Origin: a virus
Virus record (IMG/VR): IMGVR_UViG_3300008954_000314
Span: 1 to 21,732 of that record
DNA length: 21,732 nt
Reading direction: 5' to 3' (one strand)
Position numbers and translations under genes: made by a program. Below the pieces are notes generated by a model that made no database searches, had not been told where the DNA came from, and saw nothing but the letters and a program-made list of their open reading frames with translations. Shown piece by piece: positions 6,138 to 13,874 of this stretch (position 1 is the first letter of the stretch; each line of letters starts with the position of its first letter).

Positions 6138-7739
6138 TTATTCTGGTTTCCAAAATATAAATACAGGTTCATACTTTAAGTATTTCCCATCAACTTGACA
6201 GTAATTTTTACATGTGGGTTTACCATCTTCACCCATTCTATTTTGTCCTGGCATTCCTTCTAATGCCATCTTCATCGTATATTTATACATCATACCACAA
6301 GATTCGAGGATGTCAATACTATCTTTCTCTATAGGTAGATATTTTCCACTCACCAACAAATCCGCAACATTCCATGCCATGTATCTGCCTGGTCGTAAGT
6401 ACTCCGCACAAGTTTCTAATGTTGGTGCAAGAAATCCATGGCGCCATGAATCGTATGATGAGCCAAATTTCTTGTATGATTGGTTTTCATCTTCGCTATA
6501 TGCTTCCCGATTAAAATATGGCGGAGATGTAAAAATGAAGTCCAACTTACCCTTATACTTTTTAAAATCTGGGTGAACATGAATTACTTCTGAACCTTCT
6601 TGGAAGATTTCATAAGTATTTGTTTCGGAAAAGAATGGATTTCCTCTATAAGTTTTGGTATTGTAAAAATCTGCCAAAGAAGCATACTTGCTGTAATCAC
6701 CATCATCGAGAAAATTGTCAGGATTAGGGTCAGTACCAACATAATGGACCCTGCGGTCATCCCTAACACCCATAGCACCGAGTATACGACCACCCCAACC
6801 AGCCGATGGGTCATAGATGTTAATGACTTCTTGGTCTTTGAGGTCTTCTGTAAATCTCTCATATAAGTATTTAGCAGTCATTGGAGGGAAGTTTACCGCA
6901 GGTTGAATATATCCAATACGATATGCGGCAAATGCTTTTGGAAACATCTTCTTTCCCTTTTGATATACACGAATATTGTATCGTTTATCGTCTGACATAT
7001 TCTCGATATCAAATGTAGAATAGTGTCTATACTCCAACCATCCTTTATCTTTATATTCTTGTACTTCATCCTTTGTTAAATTAAGAATTTCACTTTGTTC
7101 TACTTGGAAGTATCCACTATTTAACCCTTCTCGTATCTTTACTTCTTCTAACATAAAATCATATCCCTTAAAGATATTACGATTATTATGAAATGCATCC
7201 ATCCAAGCATGTGCATCTTCTGTTGCAACTATTGCATACTTCTTATTGTTTGTAAACGCACTCTTTGCGTGTTCATACAGAGAATCCCTACGAAAATGGC
7301 GCATTCCACCCCTCACCATCTTGTCGAGGTGTCTATCATCTGCAAATAAATCATATATGGAATATCCGTTATCTTTTTCTGTATAGTTGATGCGTGTCTG
7401 CATCATATTACTGAACCATTGGTCTGCTTCGCCACCAATTCTGGACTTGTTGATAATCACATCATCTTCAACATCGGAAAGTTCATCACTATATGCAAAC
7501 TTATGTACAGGGTATTCTGCAATCTTATTAAATTGCTCTATAATTGCTTCTTCGTTTTTGCCTGTTCTTGGTGGGCAGCCATACTCGTCCCATGATTCCT
7601 TTACCACTTTTCGGAATTTAATTACCCATTCCTTAAACTGGTCGGGTGTCATTTCCAAAAGGTCTTCAAAATTGCAATTAATATCTGAATTAATCACATG
7701 GTCGTTTCGTTCGTAAAAATGTTTTGTATCTGTCATCAT
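6138..7739 (-). CDS. DNA methyltransferase-like protein with a large novel N-terminal region
   Basis: This 533-aa protein has a C-terminal methyltransferase-like fold. DPSAGWGGRILGA (from residue 310) fits the S-adenosylmethionine-binding motif I, GTDPNP (335-340) follows, and TSPPYF (404-409) is the catalytic motif IV of amino-methyltransferases acting on adenine N6 or cytosine N4. A late segment RPGRYMAWNVAD fits a further strand of the fold. Motif I precedes motif IV. About 280 N-terminal residues match nothing I know; they contain a GGMRHFRRDSLYEHAK segment and could hold target recognition or another activity. Translation starts at an ATG overlapping the gp46 stop (ATGA), so the gene is coupled to gp46. 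No restriction endonuclease is adjacent, which suggests genome self-modification or a regulatory role. A base or nucleotide modification enzyme other than a methylase is possible. Confidence 0.75.
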   Translation of the reverse strand: MMTDTKHFYERNDHVINSDINCNFEDLLEMTPDQFKEWVIKFRKVVKESWDEYGCPPRTGKNEEAIIEQFNKIAEYPVHKFAYSDELSDVEDDVIINKSRIGGEADQWFSNMMQTRINYTEKDNGYSIYDLFADDRHLDKMVRGGMRHFRRDSLYEHAKSAFTNNKKYAIVATEDAHAWMDAFHNNRNIFKGYDFMLEEVKIREGLNSGYFQVEQSEILNLTKDEVQEYKDKGWLEYRHYSTFDIENMSDDKRYNIRVYQKGKKMFPKAFAAYRIGYIQPAVNFPPMTAKYLYERFTEDLKDQEVINIYDPSAGWGGRILGAMGVRDDRRVHYVGTDPNPDNFLDDGDYSKYASLADFYNTKTYRGNPFFSETNTYEIFQEGSEVIHVHPDFKKYKGKLDFIFTSPPYFNREAYSEDENQSYKKFGSSYDSWRHGFLAPTLETCAEYLRPGRYMAWNVADLLVSGKYLPIEKDSIDILESCGMMYKYTMKMALEGMPGQNRMGEDGKPTCKNYCQVDGKYLKYEPVFIFWKPE

Positions 7740-9448
7740 TTTATTCTACTAAAGTTATTTTTCTTTTCAAACACAATATGGTTCTCAAACTTATCCGTCA
7801 TTGTATCAGATTTATGGGAAATTACAAATATATTTGCTCGATTTCCGAAAGATGTTAAGATTTTTAGAAATTCTTCAGTGCCAACTGCATCTAGGCTGGA
7901 ATCAAATACCTCATCCAGAACCAATAAGTTACAATTAACACTATTCTTTAATCTGGCAATTTCTCTCCATGCTAAAAGCAAAGACAAGTCAATTCTTAGC
8001 CGTTCTCCTTCACTGAAACTGTTGTATGTAAATTCATCTCTATGTCGGCTTTTTATAGTTTCTACAAAATTCTCATCTAAATTAAACTGACAAAAGAAAT
8101 CCATGTCTGTAAGGTACTTATTAATAAGTCTATTCATTATTGGTAAATAATGTTTGATAATCTTTGCTTTAATGCCACTATCTTTTAAAAGAGTAGAAGC
8201 AATGCTATAATAATGCTTATCCTCCACCAATTCTTTTCTTCTTTCGACATGTTCTTTACCTTCACCAATTAATTTATTTAATTCATCTTTTGTTTCTTGT
8301 ACTTCTGTTCCTTCGTTCAACACTTCTTCGATTTTATTTTGTATTGTATTGATATATTTCAGTGCTACATTTGTTTTGGTTTGTTTTTCATTTATTTCAA
8401 CTTCAAAATTATCTATAGAATTCAATATTTCATTAATTTCCGTCATTCTTTCACCAGTAATTTTTATGTTTTCTGTCAAGTCTGAAATACCATCTTCTAC
8501 TTCTTTTCGTTCACTTGCTTTATCATCAAACATAGATTTTTTGTGATGTTCTTTAATATCTTGTTTACATGACGGACATGTATCATTTTGTTCATAGAAC
8601 TTTACATTCTTTTCTATGGTTTTAACTTTATTCTTTAATTGCTGTTCCAACCCTTCCATTTTTAAAAGTCTTTTTGGAACATCATCTTTATCTTCTATTT
8701 TATTAAAAAGAGATTCAATCTTATCTTGTAATTCTTTAATTCCTTCTTGTAGTTTTGAAACCTCTTTATTGTTGGTTTCTATTTCGTTTTTATATCCTTC
8801 TATTGAATCAGAAGATTTCTTTTCTAGTGTATCAATTAATTTTTGTTTTTCGTCTATCTTACTTTTTGCAATTTCAATTTTAGTATCAATATCTTTGATA
8901 TATTCTTTTACCATCTGTAGTCTTGAACGAACCAAAGTATTCATAATAGAGAATACATCAATATCTAAAAGGTTTTCTACAACCAATCTTCTATCTGTTG
9001 TGGATAATTTCATAAACGGAACATAATTAGATGAACCAAGAATAACCACCTGACAAAAGGATTTATAGGTCATTTTTAAAATCTGTTCTTCTAAAATCTT
9101 TTGATAATCTCTAGATTTGGCATCTTGGTCTAATAAATCACCATTCTTATAAATTTCAAATATCTTTGGTTTTATTCCACGAATTATTTTATATTCATCT
9201 CTACCAACTGAAAATTCTATTTCTACTACACAATCCTTATTATTAATAGAATTAATTAATTGGGGTATCTTTGTCCCTCGAAAAGACTTTCCAAATAAGG
9301 AATATGTTAATGCATCAAGCATTGTTGATTTACCTGCACCATTATACCCAGATATTAATGTGTTGTTACTCTTTATGAGATTTATAGTTGTTTTATAATT
9401 TCCTGTTGAAAGGAAATTTCTATAAGAAAGTGTTTTAAATATTATCAT
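7736..9448 (-). CDS. 46: Recombination nuclease ATPase subunit gp46 (Rad50-like)
   Basis: This SMC-type ATPase works with gp47 to process DNA ends for recombination-dependent replication and, in T4, host DNA degradation. The 570-aa protein has a Walker A motif GYNGAGKST (residues 34-42) and long predicted coiled coils rich in Lys/Glu/Ile (about 175-285 and 305-415). A zinc hook CPSC (291-294) lies at the apex. The ABC signature FSEGERLRIDLSL (478-490) and Walker B LLVLDEVFDSSLD (508-520) are near the C-terminus, with a following His-containing switch (ISHKSDTM). Length matches T4 gp46 (560). The start overlaps the gp47 stop by 4 nt, and the stop overlaps the methyltransferase gene by 4 nt. 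Confidence 0.97.
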   Translation of the reverse strand: MIIFKTLSYRNFLSTGNYKTTINLIKSNNTLISGYNGAGKSTMLDALTYSLFGKSFRGTKIPQLINSINNKDCVVEIEFSVGRDEYKIIRGIKPKIFEIYKNGDLLDQDAKSRDYQKILEEQILKMTYKSFCQVVILGSSNYVPFMKLSTTDRRLVVENLLDIDVFSIMNTLVRSRLQMVKEYIKDIDTKIEIAKSKIDEKQKLIDTLEKKSSDSIEGYKNEIETNNKEVSKLQEGIKELQDKIESLFNKIEDKDDVPKRLLKMEGLEQQLKNKVKTIEKNVKFYEQNDTCPSCKQDIKEHHKKSMFDDKASERKEVEDGISDLTENIKITGERMTEINEILNSIDNFEVEINEKQTKTNVALKYINTIQNKIEEVLNEGTEVQETKDELNKLIGEGKEHVERRKELVEDKHYYSIASTLLKDSGIKAKIIKHYLPIMNRLINKYLTDMDFFCQFNLDENFVETIKSRHRDEFTYNSFSEGERLRIDLSLLLAWREIARLKNSVNCNLLVLDEVFDSSLDAVGTEEFLKILTSFGNRANIFVISHKSDTMTDKFENHIVFEKKNNFSRIK

Positions 9449-10500
9449 ATACTCAAACTTTCCATATACAAATCTTTGATAATCTTCTTCATTTTTGTTT
9501 TATCTTTTACTTCTTCAATTAAATCTATTTCGTTATTGATTAGTGTAACAGTATCTTGCGCCAAGTCAACAATTTCTTCCTGAGTCCATTCGGAATTAAT
9601 TAGTTCTTCTACTACTGTAATTTTTGCCACACCACAATCATAGAGTTTATCCATAAACCTTTCAAAAGAATAAGGATGTTTTTTATTTTCCACATATAAT
9701 TTTACATAAGCACCCTTTAAATATCCACAATCCAACTTGTCGCTATCAACTGGTCCATCTTCATCGTTATATGTTACTGAATGGAACATTTTATGGGGGT
9801 TTTGAATAAATTCAACATCTCTTGTTTCTGTATCTAATACATGAAACCCCTTTTGTTCTTTTAAATCTGCAAAGGTTATTTGATATTGTGTTCCTAAATA
9901 ATAAATGTTTCCGTGTTCTTGACGACAATGAAAATGTCCTGTGTATACCTTCTCGTATCTACCAAATAAATTTGCATCCATTCCACCGTCATATTTAACC
10001 CCTCTCATCACATCATAACCACGAAGTTCAAGATGTCCAATAAGAATTGGTGCCGCTGCAGTCTTGATAAACTCTATAGATTTATCATAATTTTCTTTAT
10101 TTACCCAAGGAAGAAGTGCAATATCTAATCCATCGAAATTTACCACAGCAGGTTCTTCATATAATATTAAATCATTACCAAACAATTCTCGAATTGAATT
10201 GATTGTATTTGTATTGCGATAATACACATCATGGTTGCCAAGAATACAATGTAACTCTACACCTTCCTCTCTTAGTTTGTCCATGAATCTGGTTCGGACT
10301 TGATTGAGGATGTTGAAGTTTACAAACTTCCTTCTATCCATCAAATCGCCTGCATGGATTATCGTCTTTATGTTATTCTTTTTGATGTATGGGAAAAATA
10401 CATCGTCAAAAAACTCCATAAAATAATCTAAAAATAATTGGCTATCGCCTCTTGCACCGAAGTGCGTATCATTTATCAGTGCTATCTTCACTCTTTTCAT
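9445..10500 (-). CDS. 47: Recombination nuclease subunit gp47 (Mre11-like)
   Basis: This is the metallophosphoesterase nuclease subunit paired with gp46. The 351-aa protein has the Mre11 phosphoesterase motifs in order: NDTHFG (D11, H13), HAGDLMDRR (D52), ILGNHD (N89-H90-D91), GHLE (155-158) and TGHFHCR (187-193). Length is close to T4 gp47 (339). The listed ATG at 10500 lies 32 nt inside the gp55 gene, with AGGA touching the ATG, a poor spacing. A GTG at 10491 (codon 4) has AGGA 8 nt upstream and gives MKIALINDTHFG, an equally natural N-terminus, so the real start may be 10491. The end overlaps gp46 by 4 nt. Confidence 0.95.
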   Translation of the reverse strand: MKRVKIALINDTHFGARGDSQLFLDYFMEFFDDVFFPYIKKNNIKTIIHAGDLMDRRKFVNFNILNQVRTRFMDKLREEGVELHCILGNHDVYYRNTNTINSIRELFGNDLILYEEPAVVNFDGLDIALLPWVNKENYDKSIEFIKTAAAPILIGHLELRGYDVMRGVKYDGGMDANLFGRYEKVYTGHFHCRQEHGNIYYLGTQYQITFADLKEQKGFHVLDTETRDVEFIQNPHKMFHSVTYNDEDGPVDSDKLDCGYLKGAYVKLYVENKKHPYSFERFMDKLYDCGVAKITVVEELINSEWTQEEIVDLAQDTVTLINNEIDLIEEVKDKTKMKKIIKDLYMESLSI

Positions 10501-11095
10501 CCTGTAAAACTTTGTCTAAATTATTTTCTTTTACTACTTTCTTTTTAGATTTCTTTTTAGGGGTAAACTTTTCTATATCGTTTTCATTTAATTTAAAATG
10601 CTTGGCAAGAAGTTTATCAGAAGATAATTCTTCACTATTGTCATCTTCTGTTGTCTTTTCTTTTTCAAAATAATTATCTTTAAACCAATTTCTAATTTGA
10701 GAATCTTCGGCTGTTTCTAATATTTTAAATTTGATATAGTTTTGTTTCTTTTCTTTCTCTATTCTTCTCAAAAAAGCATAATAAATTATCTGAGTAAAAT
10801 ATGAGAATGGATTTTTTGATTTTTCTGGATTAAAGTTGTGAGCATACATTAAACAGTTTTCTATACCATCGCCAATCATTTCTTCTCTAAATGGATAATT
10901 TATAAAATTAGGTCGATAAGATAAATGCTCTGCAATCTTCAAGAAACATTCACCAATATAATCTGTAACTGGTGGTCTTGATTCATCACACGATTCTGCT
11001 TCTACTACAATTCTTTTCCATTCAACCATGCATTTAAAGAATTCTTTATTATCTACATAATGTGGTTTAACAGGTTTTTTATCTTCTTTACTCAT
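10469..11095 (-). CDS. 55: Late-transcription sigma factor gp55
   Basis: This is the phage sigma factor that directs host RNA polymerase to late promoters, with gp33 and the gp45 clamp as co-activators in T4. The 208-aa protein contains a region-2-like segment with NYPFREEMIGDGIENC (about residues 66-81), then AHNFNPEKSKNPFSYFTQIIYYAFLRRIEK split across about 85-114. This is the conserved core-binding and -10-recognition region of T4-type gp55. The tail is Lys/Glu-rich and longer than in T4 gp55 (185 aa). Its last 32 nt overlap the gp47 start. A perfect TATAAT lies 10 nt before the ATG, and no clear Shine-Dalgarno is present. A nearly leaderless transcript is therefore possible. Confidence 0.92.
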   Translation of the reverse strand: MSKEDKKPVKPHYVDNKEFFKCMVEWKRIVVEAESCDESRPPVTDYIGECFLKIAEHLSYRPNFINYPFREEMIGDGIENCLMYAHNFNPEKSKNPFSYFTQIIYYAFLRRIEKEKKQNYIKFKILETAEDSQIRNWFKDNYFEKEKTTEDDNSEELSSDKLLAKHFKLNENDIEKFTPKKKSKKKVVKENNLDKVLQDEKSEDSTDK

Positions 11096-11104
11096 ATGTC
11101 ACTT

Positions 11105-11110
11105 ATTATA
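11105..11110 (-). promoter_or_regulatory. Possible -10 box upstream of gp55
   Basis: Read on the minus strand, ATGTATAATAAG contains a perfect TATAAT 10 bases before the gp55 ATG, in a non-coding AT-rich gap. No good -35 hexamer is placed 16-18 nt upstream (GTGTAC is the 17-nt option). Transcription would begin about 3 nt before the ATG, giving an almost leaderless message. I regard this as suggestive only. Confidence 0.35.
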
Positions 11111-11133
11111 CATTGATTTTTTAAAATGTACAC

Positions 11134-11149
11134 AAAAATATATATTTTT
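11134..11149. repeat. 16-nt perfect AT palindrome in the gp55 upstream gap
   Basis: The sequence AAAAATATATATTTTT is its own reverse complement. It lies in the longest gene-free gap (11096-11207), just before a TTGACA on the plus strand. It could act as an AT-rich UP-element-like stretch, or be a consequence of low GC content. Confidence 0.5.
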
Positions 11150-11152
11150 TAC

Positions 11153-11181
11153 TTGACAAAATTGCATTTATAGTTTACACT
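11153..11181 (+). promoter_or_regulatory. Sigma70-like promoter facing the plus strand (antisense to all genes)
   Basis: TTGACA (11153-11158) is followed by a 17-nt spacer and TACACT (11176-11181), with an AT-rich stretch directly upstream. That is a consensus -35, ideal spacing and a 4-of-6 -10 box. Start of transcription would be near 11188, running antisense into the 3' end of the Sm-like gene. No plus-strand gene follows, so it would make an antisense or small RNA, unless it is a chance match. Confidence 0.4.
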
Positions 11182-11207
11182 TATCTGTGCCAGGGGAATA
11201 AAATAGT

Positions 11208-11891
11208 TTATAGATAGTCTTCTGGGTCTGGACTCCAATCTTTCCAGTCCATACCGAAGTCTTCTTCTGTTTGTCTTTTATTATCGTTGCCTTTATAATT
11301 ATCATCTCTCATCGAATCTATTAATCCATTTACATCATCTACATCTAATAGTCCTGCATCTACCAAAGACAGAAGTGCTTCTGGTGGCAGAAATATCGAC
11401 ATAGTTATAAAATTTTTCATATCGGGAGGCATCAATGATTGTTCATCTTCAAATGCGTCTGGATTTTCTTCCATTTCTTGTTTTACCCTATTTAAAAAAT
11501 CATTTAAATCTTCTGGTGTCATATCATCTAGTTTTTTTGGTTCTTTACTAGAAAACGGATTATCTCTTTTTGTATCTATTATTTTTCTTTTGGGGTTTGA
11601 ATCCGTATCTTGTTTTTCTTTTTCTAGGTTATAAAGTTCCACAACATCATTATCTGGTGTCAGATATGTTGCAATAAAGTCTTTTGGTATTTTAGTTTGA
11701 ATTTCATTTGTATGAGATAGCCAATTTTTAAGAATTGTTATTTCTTTTTGTCTTCCGAACGGGTCTGGAATAACTATACTTTTGAAAATCATTGGTCTTT
11801 CTAAAATTAGTTTATTGTTGGATTCACCACGAAGTTCAGCAATAAGTTCTTCTCCACTTCTTAATTTTAATATTCTATATGAATTTTTCAT
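11208..11891 (-). CDS. Hypothetical protein with Sm/Hfq-like N-terminal domain
   Basis: The 227-aa protein opens with YRILKLRSGEELIAELRG, a pattern like the first strands of Sm-like folds seen in small proteins of marine T4-like phages. It continues with strand-rich sequence to about residue 90 (LERPMIFKSI, then FIATYLTPDNDVVELYN). The rest is charged and probably flexible (KPKRKIIDTKRDNPF), with short helices (MTPEDLNDFLNRVKQEMEE) and an acidic, Trp/Pro/Asp-rich end (DWKDWSPDPEDYL). There is no catalytic motif. It lies between uvsW and gp55 with an AAGGAAA ribosome-binding site, starting 12 nt after the uvsW stop. An RNA-binding or polymerase-associated role would fit the domain and the neighbouring gp55, but is inference. 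Confidence 0.65.
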   Translation of the reverse strand: MKNSYRILKLRSGEELIAELRGESNNKLILERPMIFKSIVIPDPFGRQKEITILKNWLSHTNEIQTKIPKDFIATYLTPDNDVVELYNLEKEKQDTDSNPKRKIIDTKRDNPFSSKEPKKLDDMTPEDLNDFLNRVKQEMEENPDAFEDEQSLMPPDMKNFITMSIFLPPEALLSLVDAGLLDVDDVNGLIDSMRDDNYKGNDNKRQTEEDFGMDWKDWSPDPEDYL

Positions 11892-11902
11892 ACTACATTT
11901 CC

Positions 11903-13393
11903 TTATAGTTTTATTTTTAGTATATTAAAAACAAAGTTCTCTCTATTATATATCTTTATTCTTTCATCGAAGTGTCGCATAGTGTGATTCTTATACTTTT
12001 TAAAGTTCAAATTATCACTAATATCATATAATTTTACATGGTCTTTATCATTTGACTTCCTCAAACCCCTACCAATAGACTGTAATACCCTTATAACTGA
12101 TTTAGAAGGTGAAGAAAAAATTATATTATGAATATTTTTGATATTAATTCCAGTAGAGCAAGTCCCATATGATGCAATTAATATGGCATTCTTTTCTTTG
12201 TCTATAATCTTTCTTATATACTCTCTTTGTTCGGTTTCTGTTCCACCATGAATAAAAAATACCTTTCTGTCACCACATTCACTCCTAATTCTATTGAATA
12301 GTGGTTTACCATGATGTTCTACAAAATTAAATAAGAGTAGAGTATTACCTTTCATATTGGAACATAAAGAAGTAATAAATTTATTTCTTTTTTCATGTGT
12401 AATTATCCATTTAATCTCATCTTGGTATGTTGCTCTTTTTATAGATTCTATATCCTTCATCGGATATTGTAAATTTATACAATCTATTTCTAATTTAGAA
12501 AGCAAATCCTTTTCCATTAATTTTGTGGTGGTGGTAACATTATGGACTCCACCAAACAATCCTTCTACTACCAACTTATGTGTATGTGTTCCATCTAGAG
12601 TACCTGTTGTCCCTATACGGTATTTGCAATCCTTTAATTTTGTCATGAGAGTAGTTAAGGACTTGGATTTGAATAAATGACATTCGTCACCAAATATTGC
12701 ACCATATTGAGAAAAATATTTCTCAGACATCTTATATAAACTTTGCCATGTAGATATTACTACCTTTTTCTCTGTTACTTTATCCTGTCCTGCATATATT
12801 ACATGACATTTACTATCAACATTCCAACTGTTATTTGATGAGTAATCTTTAAAATCATTATACATTTGAGAAACCAATCCTGTTGTTGGTACAATAATTA
12901 ATATCTTTTTATCTTTTGGTAATATAGATTCATAATACCTAACAAGACTGTAAATTATTAAAGATTTACCACTTCCAGTTGGAGAAAGAAGAAGACACCT
13001 TTCTTTGTTTATTGCATGAGTAATGGCATCTATTTGATGGTCGTGTGGTTGTATTTCTTTTCCATTTACAGTTGGTTGTATCTTATCTAGAATATAAGAA
13101 TTTACATCTTTGTGTGGTATGGCACTTTGTGGTTTTTTAATATCTGTTTCAACCGTATAGTTTCTTTCCTGTGCAAACTTATAAACATAATCAAGCAACC
13201 CAGAATATAATAATTGGGTGTGAACACTATAAAGTCTGATTTGTCCGTCCCATATTTTATTTTTATATGCAGGGGTATATTGATAATTAGGAACAGTGAA
13301 AGTAAAAAAATCACTCAGTTCCTTTGCAATCGACCTTTCACATCTAATTTTGATATGAACAGAATCTATTTGTTGTATGTCTAAATCACTCAT
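11903..13393 (-). CDS. uvsW: UvsW RNA-DNA / branch-migration helicase
   Basis: This superfamily 2 helicase unwinds R-loops and drives branch migration and fork regression; in T4 it switches replication from origin to recombination mode. The 496-aa protein has motif I SPTGSGKS (residues 137-144), motif Ia IVPTTGLVSQM (167-177), motif II DECH (236-239), motif III GTTGTL (261-266) and motif VI QSIGRGLRKS near the C-terminal third. A UvsW-type N-terminal domain with PNYQYTPAYKNKIWDG (35-50) precedes them. Length fits T4 UvsW (about 500 aa). The ATG overlaps the uvsY stop by 4 nt with no separate ribosome-binding site, so translation is coupled. A DECH rather than DEAH box is normal for the family. 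Confidence 0.96.
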   Translation of the reverse strand: MSDLDIQQIDSVHIKIRCERSIAKELSDFFTFTVPNYQYTPAYKNKIWDGQIRLYSVHTQLLYSGLLDYVYKFAQERNYTVETDIKKPQSAIPHKDVNSYILDKIQPTVNGKEIQPHDHQIDAITHAINKERCLLLSPTGSGKSLIIYSLVRYYESILPKDKKILIIVPTTGLVSQMYNDFKDYSSNNSWNVDSKCHVIYAGQDKVTEKKVVISTWQSLYKMSEKYFSQYGAIFGDECHLFKSKSLTTLMTKLKDCKYRIGTTGTLDGTHTHKLVVEGLFGGVHNVTTTTKLMEKDLLSKLEIDCINLQYPMKDIESIKRATYQDEIKWIITHEKRNKFITSLCSNMKGNTLLLFNFVEHHGKPLFNRIRSECGDRKVFFIHGGTETEQREYIRKIIDKEKNAILIASYGTCSTGINIKNIHNIIFSSPSKSVIRVLQSIGRGLRKSNDKDHVKLYDISDNLNFKKYKNHTMRHFDERIKIYNRENFVFNILKIKL

Positions 13394-13824
13394 GCGCCAT
13401 TAGTGAATTTTAACCAATCAATGGCAGCACGAATATTCCACTGCCTGTTGTTGATAATTTTAATTACACTTTCGAGATAGTTTACCTTTTCTTTTTGAAA
13501 TAGTATTCTATTTGTCAGCCTAATCAAATCTTCATCAGCACCTAAAAATTTATCTATGTCTGTTTTCAAAATATTTAGGTCAAAGGTGTCCCATCCCCTA
13601 TCCTCTAATTGTTCTGGACTCATTTTTCCTGTATAATATAGCCATTTGTCCCTTTTAAGAATGTTTAAATCTGATTCGAGTTTTCCTAATATTAATTTTT
13701 CATCACTATACATTACAAGATATTTGTTATGTATTTGTGGCGTTTTCATAGATTCTATATCTAATTCAGTTTTATCCATAACCAAATCACCCTTAACCAT
13801 CGTTCTTAATTCTTCCATGTTCAT
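13390..13824 (-). CDS. uvsY: UvsY recombination mediator
   Basis: UvsY loads the UvsX recombinase on gp32-coated single strands. The 144-aa protein has the size of T4 UvsY (137 aa), an all-helical charged composition and a central YYTG segment (about residues 63-66) like the YYSG of T4 UvsY. The C-terminal part (about 107-144) includes YLESVIKIINNRQWNIRAAI, resembling the T4 ending. Direct coupling with uvsW supports the call. Translation begins at the first of two nearby ATGs, with GGAGA 6-7 nt upstream. It is the first gene after an extended -10 promoter, which suggests early or middle expression separate from the capsid genes. Confidence 0.85.
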   Translation of the reverse strand: MNMEELRTMVKGDLVMDKTELDIESMKTPQIHNKYLVMYSDEKLILGKLESDLNILKRDKWLYYTGKMSPEQLEDRGWDTFDLNILKTDIDKFLGADEDLIRLTNRILFQKEKVNYLESVIKIINNRQWNIRAAIDWLKFTNGA

Positions 13825-13841
13825 AATAAATCTCCAGACTG

Positions 13842-13869
13842 ATTATAACACAAAAAACAGTAAAGTCAA
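13842..13869 (-). promoter_or_regulatory. Extended -10 sigma70 promoter of uvsY
   Basis: On the minus strand, TTGACT (13869-13864) is followed by a 16-nt spacer and a perfect TATAAT (13847-13842) preceded by TGT, giving the extended -10 TGTTATAAT. Start of transcription is expected near 13835, about 10 nt before the uvsY ATG, with GGAGA in the leader. It fits host-sigma-factor (early) control of the uvsY-uvsW block. Confidence 0.7.
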
Positions 13870-13874
13870 GGTAA

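Noticed and set aside
6280-6287. Exact T4 late box TATAAATA (minus) inside the methyltransferase gene, 155 nt before the synthetase fusion
   Set aside because: It is encoded by ordinary Tyr-Lys-Tyr codons, and the same octamer also occurs on the plus strand near 6156, so chance is likely.
11216-11260. Small RNA hairpin (TGGACT / AGTCCA) downstream of the plus-strand promoter
   Set aside because: The repeat results from the two Trp-containing codon runs of the Sm-like protein's C-terminus.
13102-13314. 70-aa minus-strand frame inside uvsW
   Set aside because: It lies wholly within the conserved N-terminal part of the helicase in another frame.
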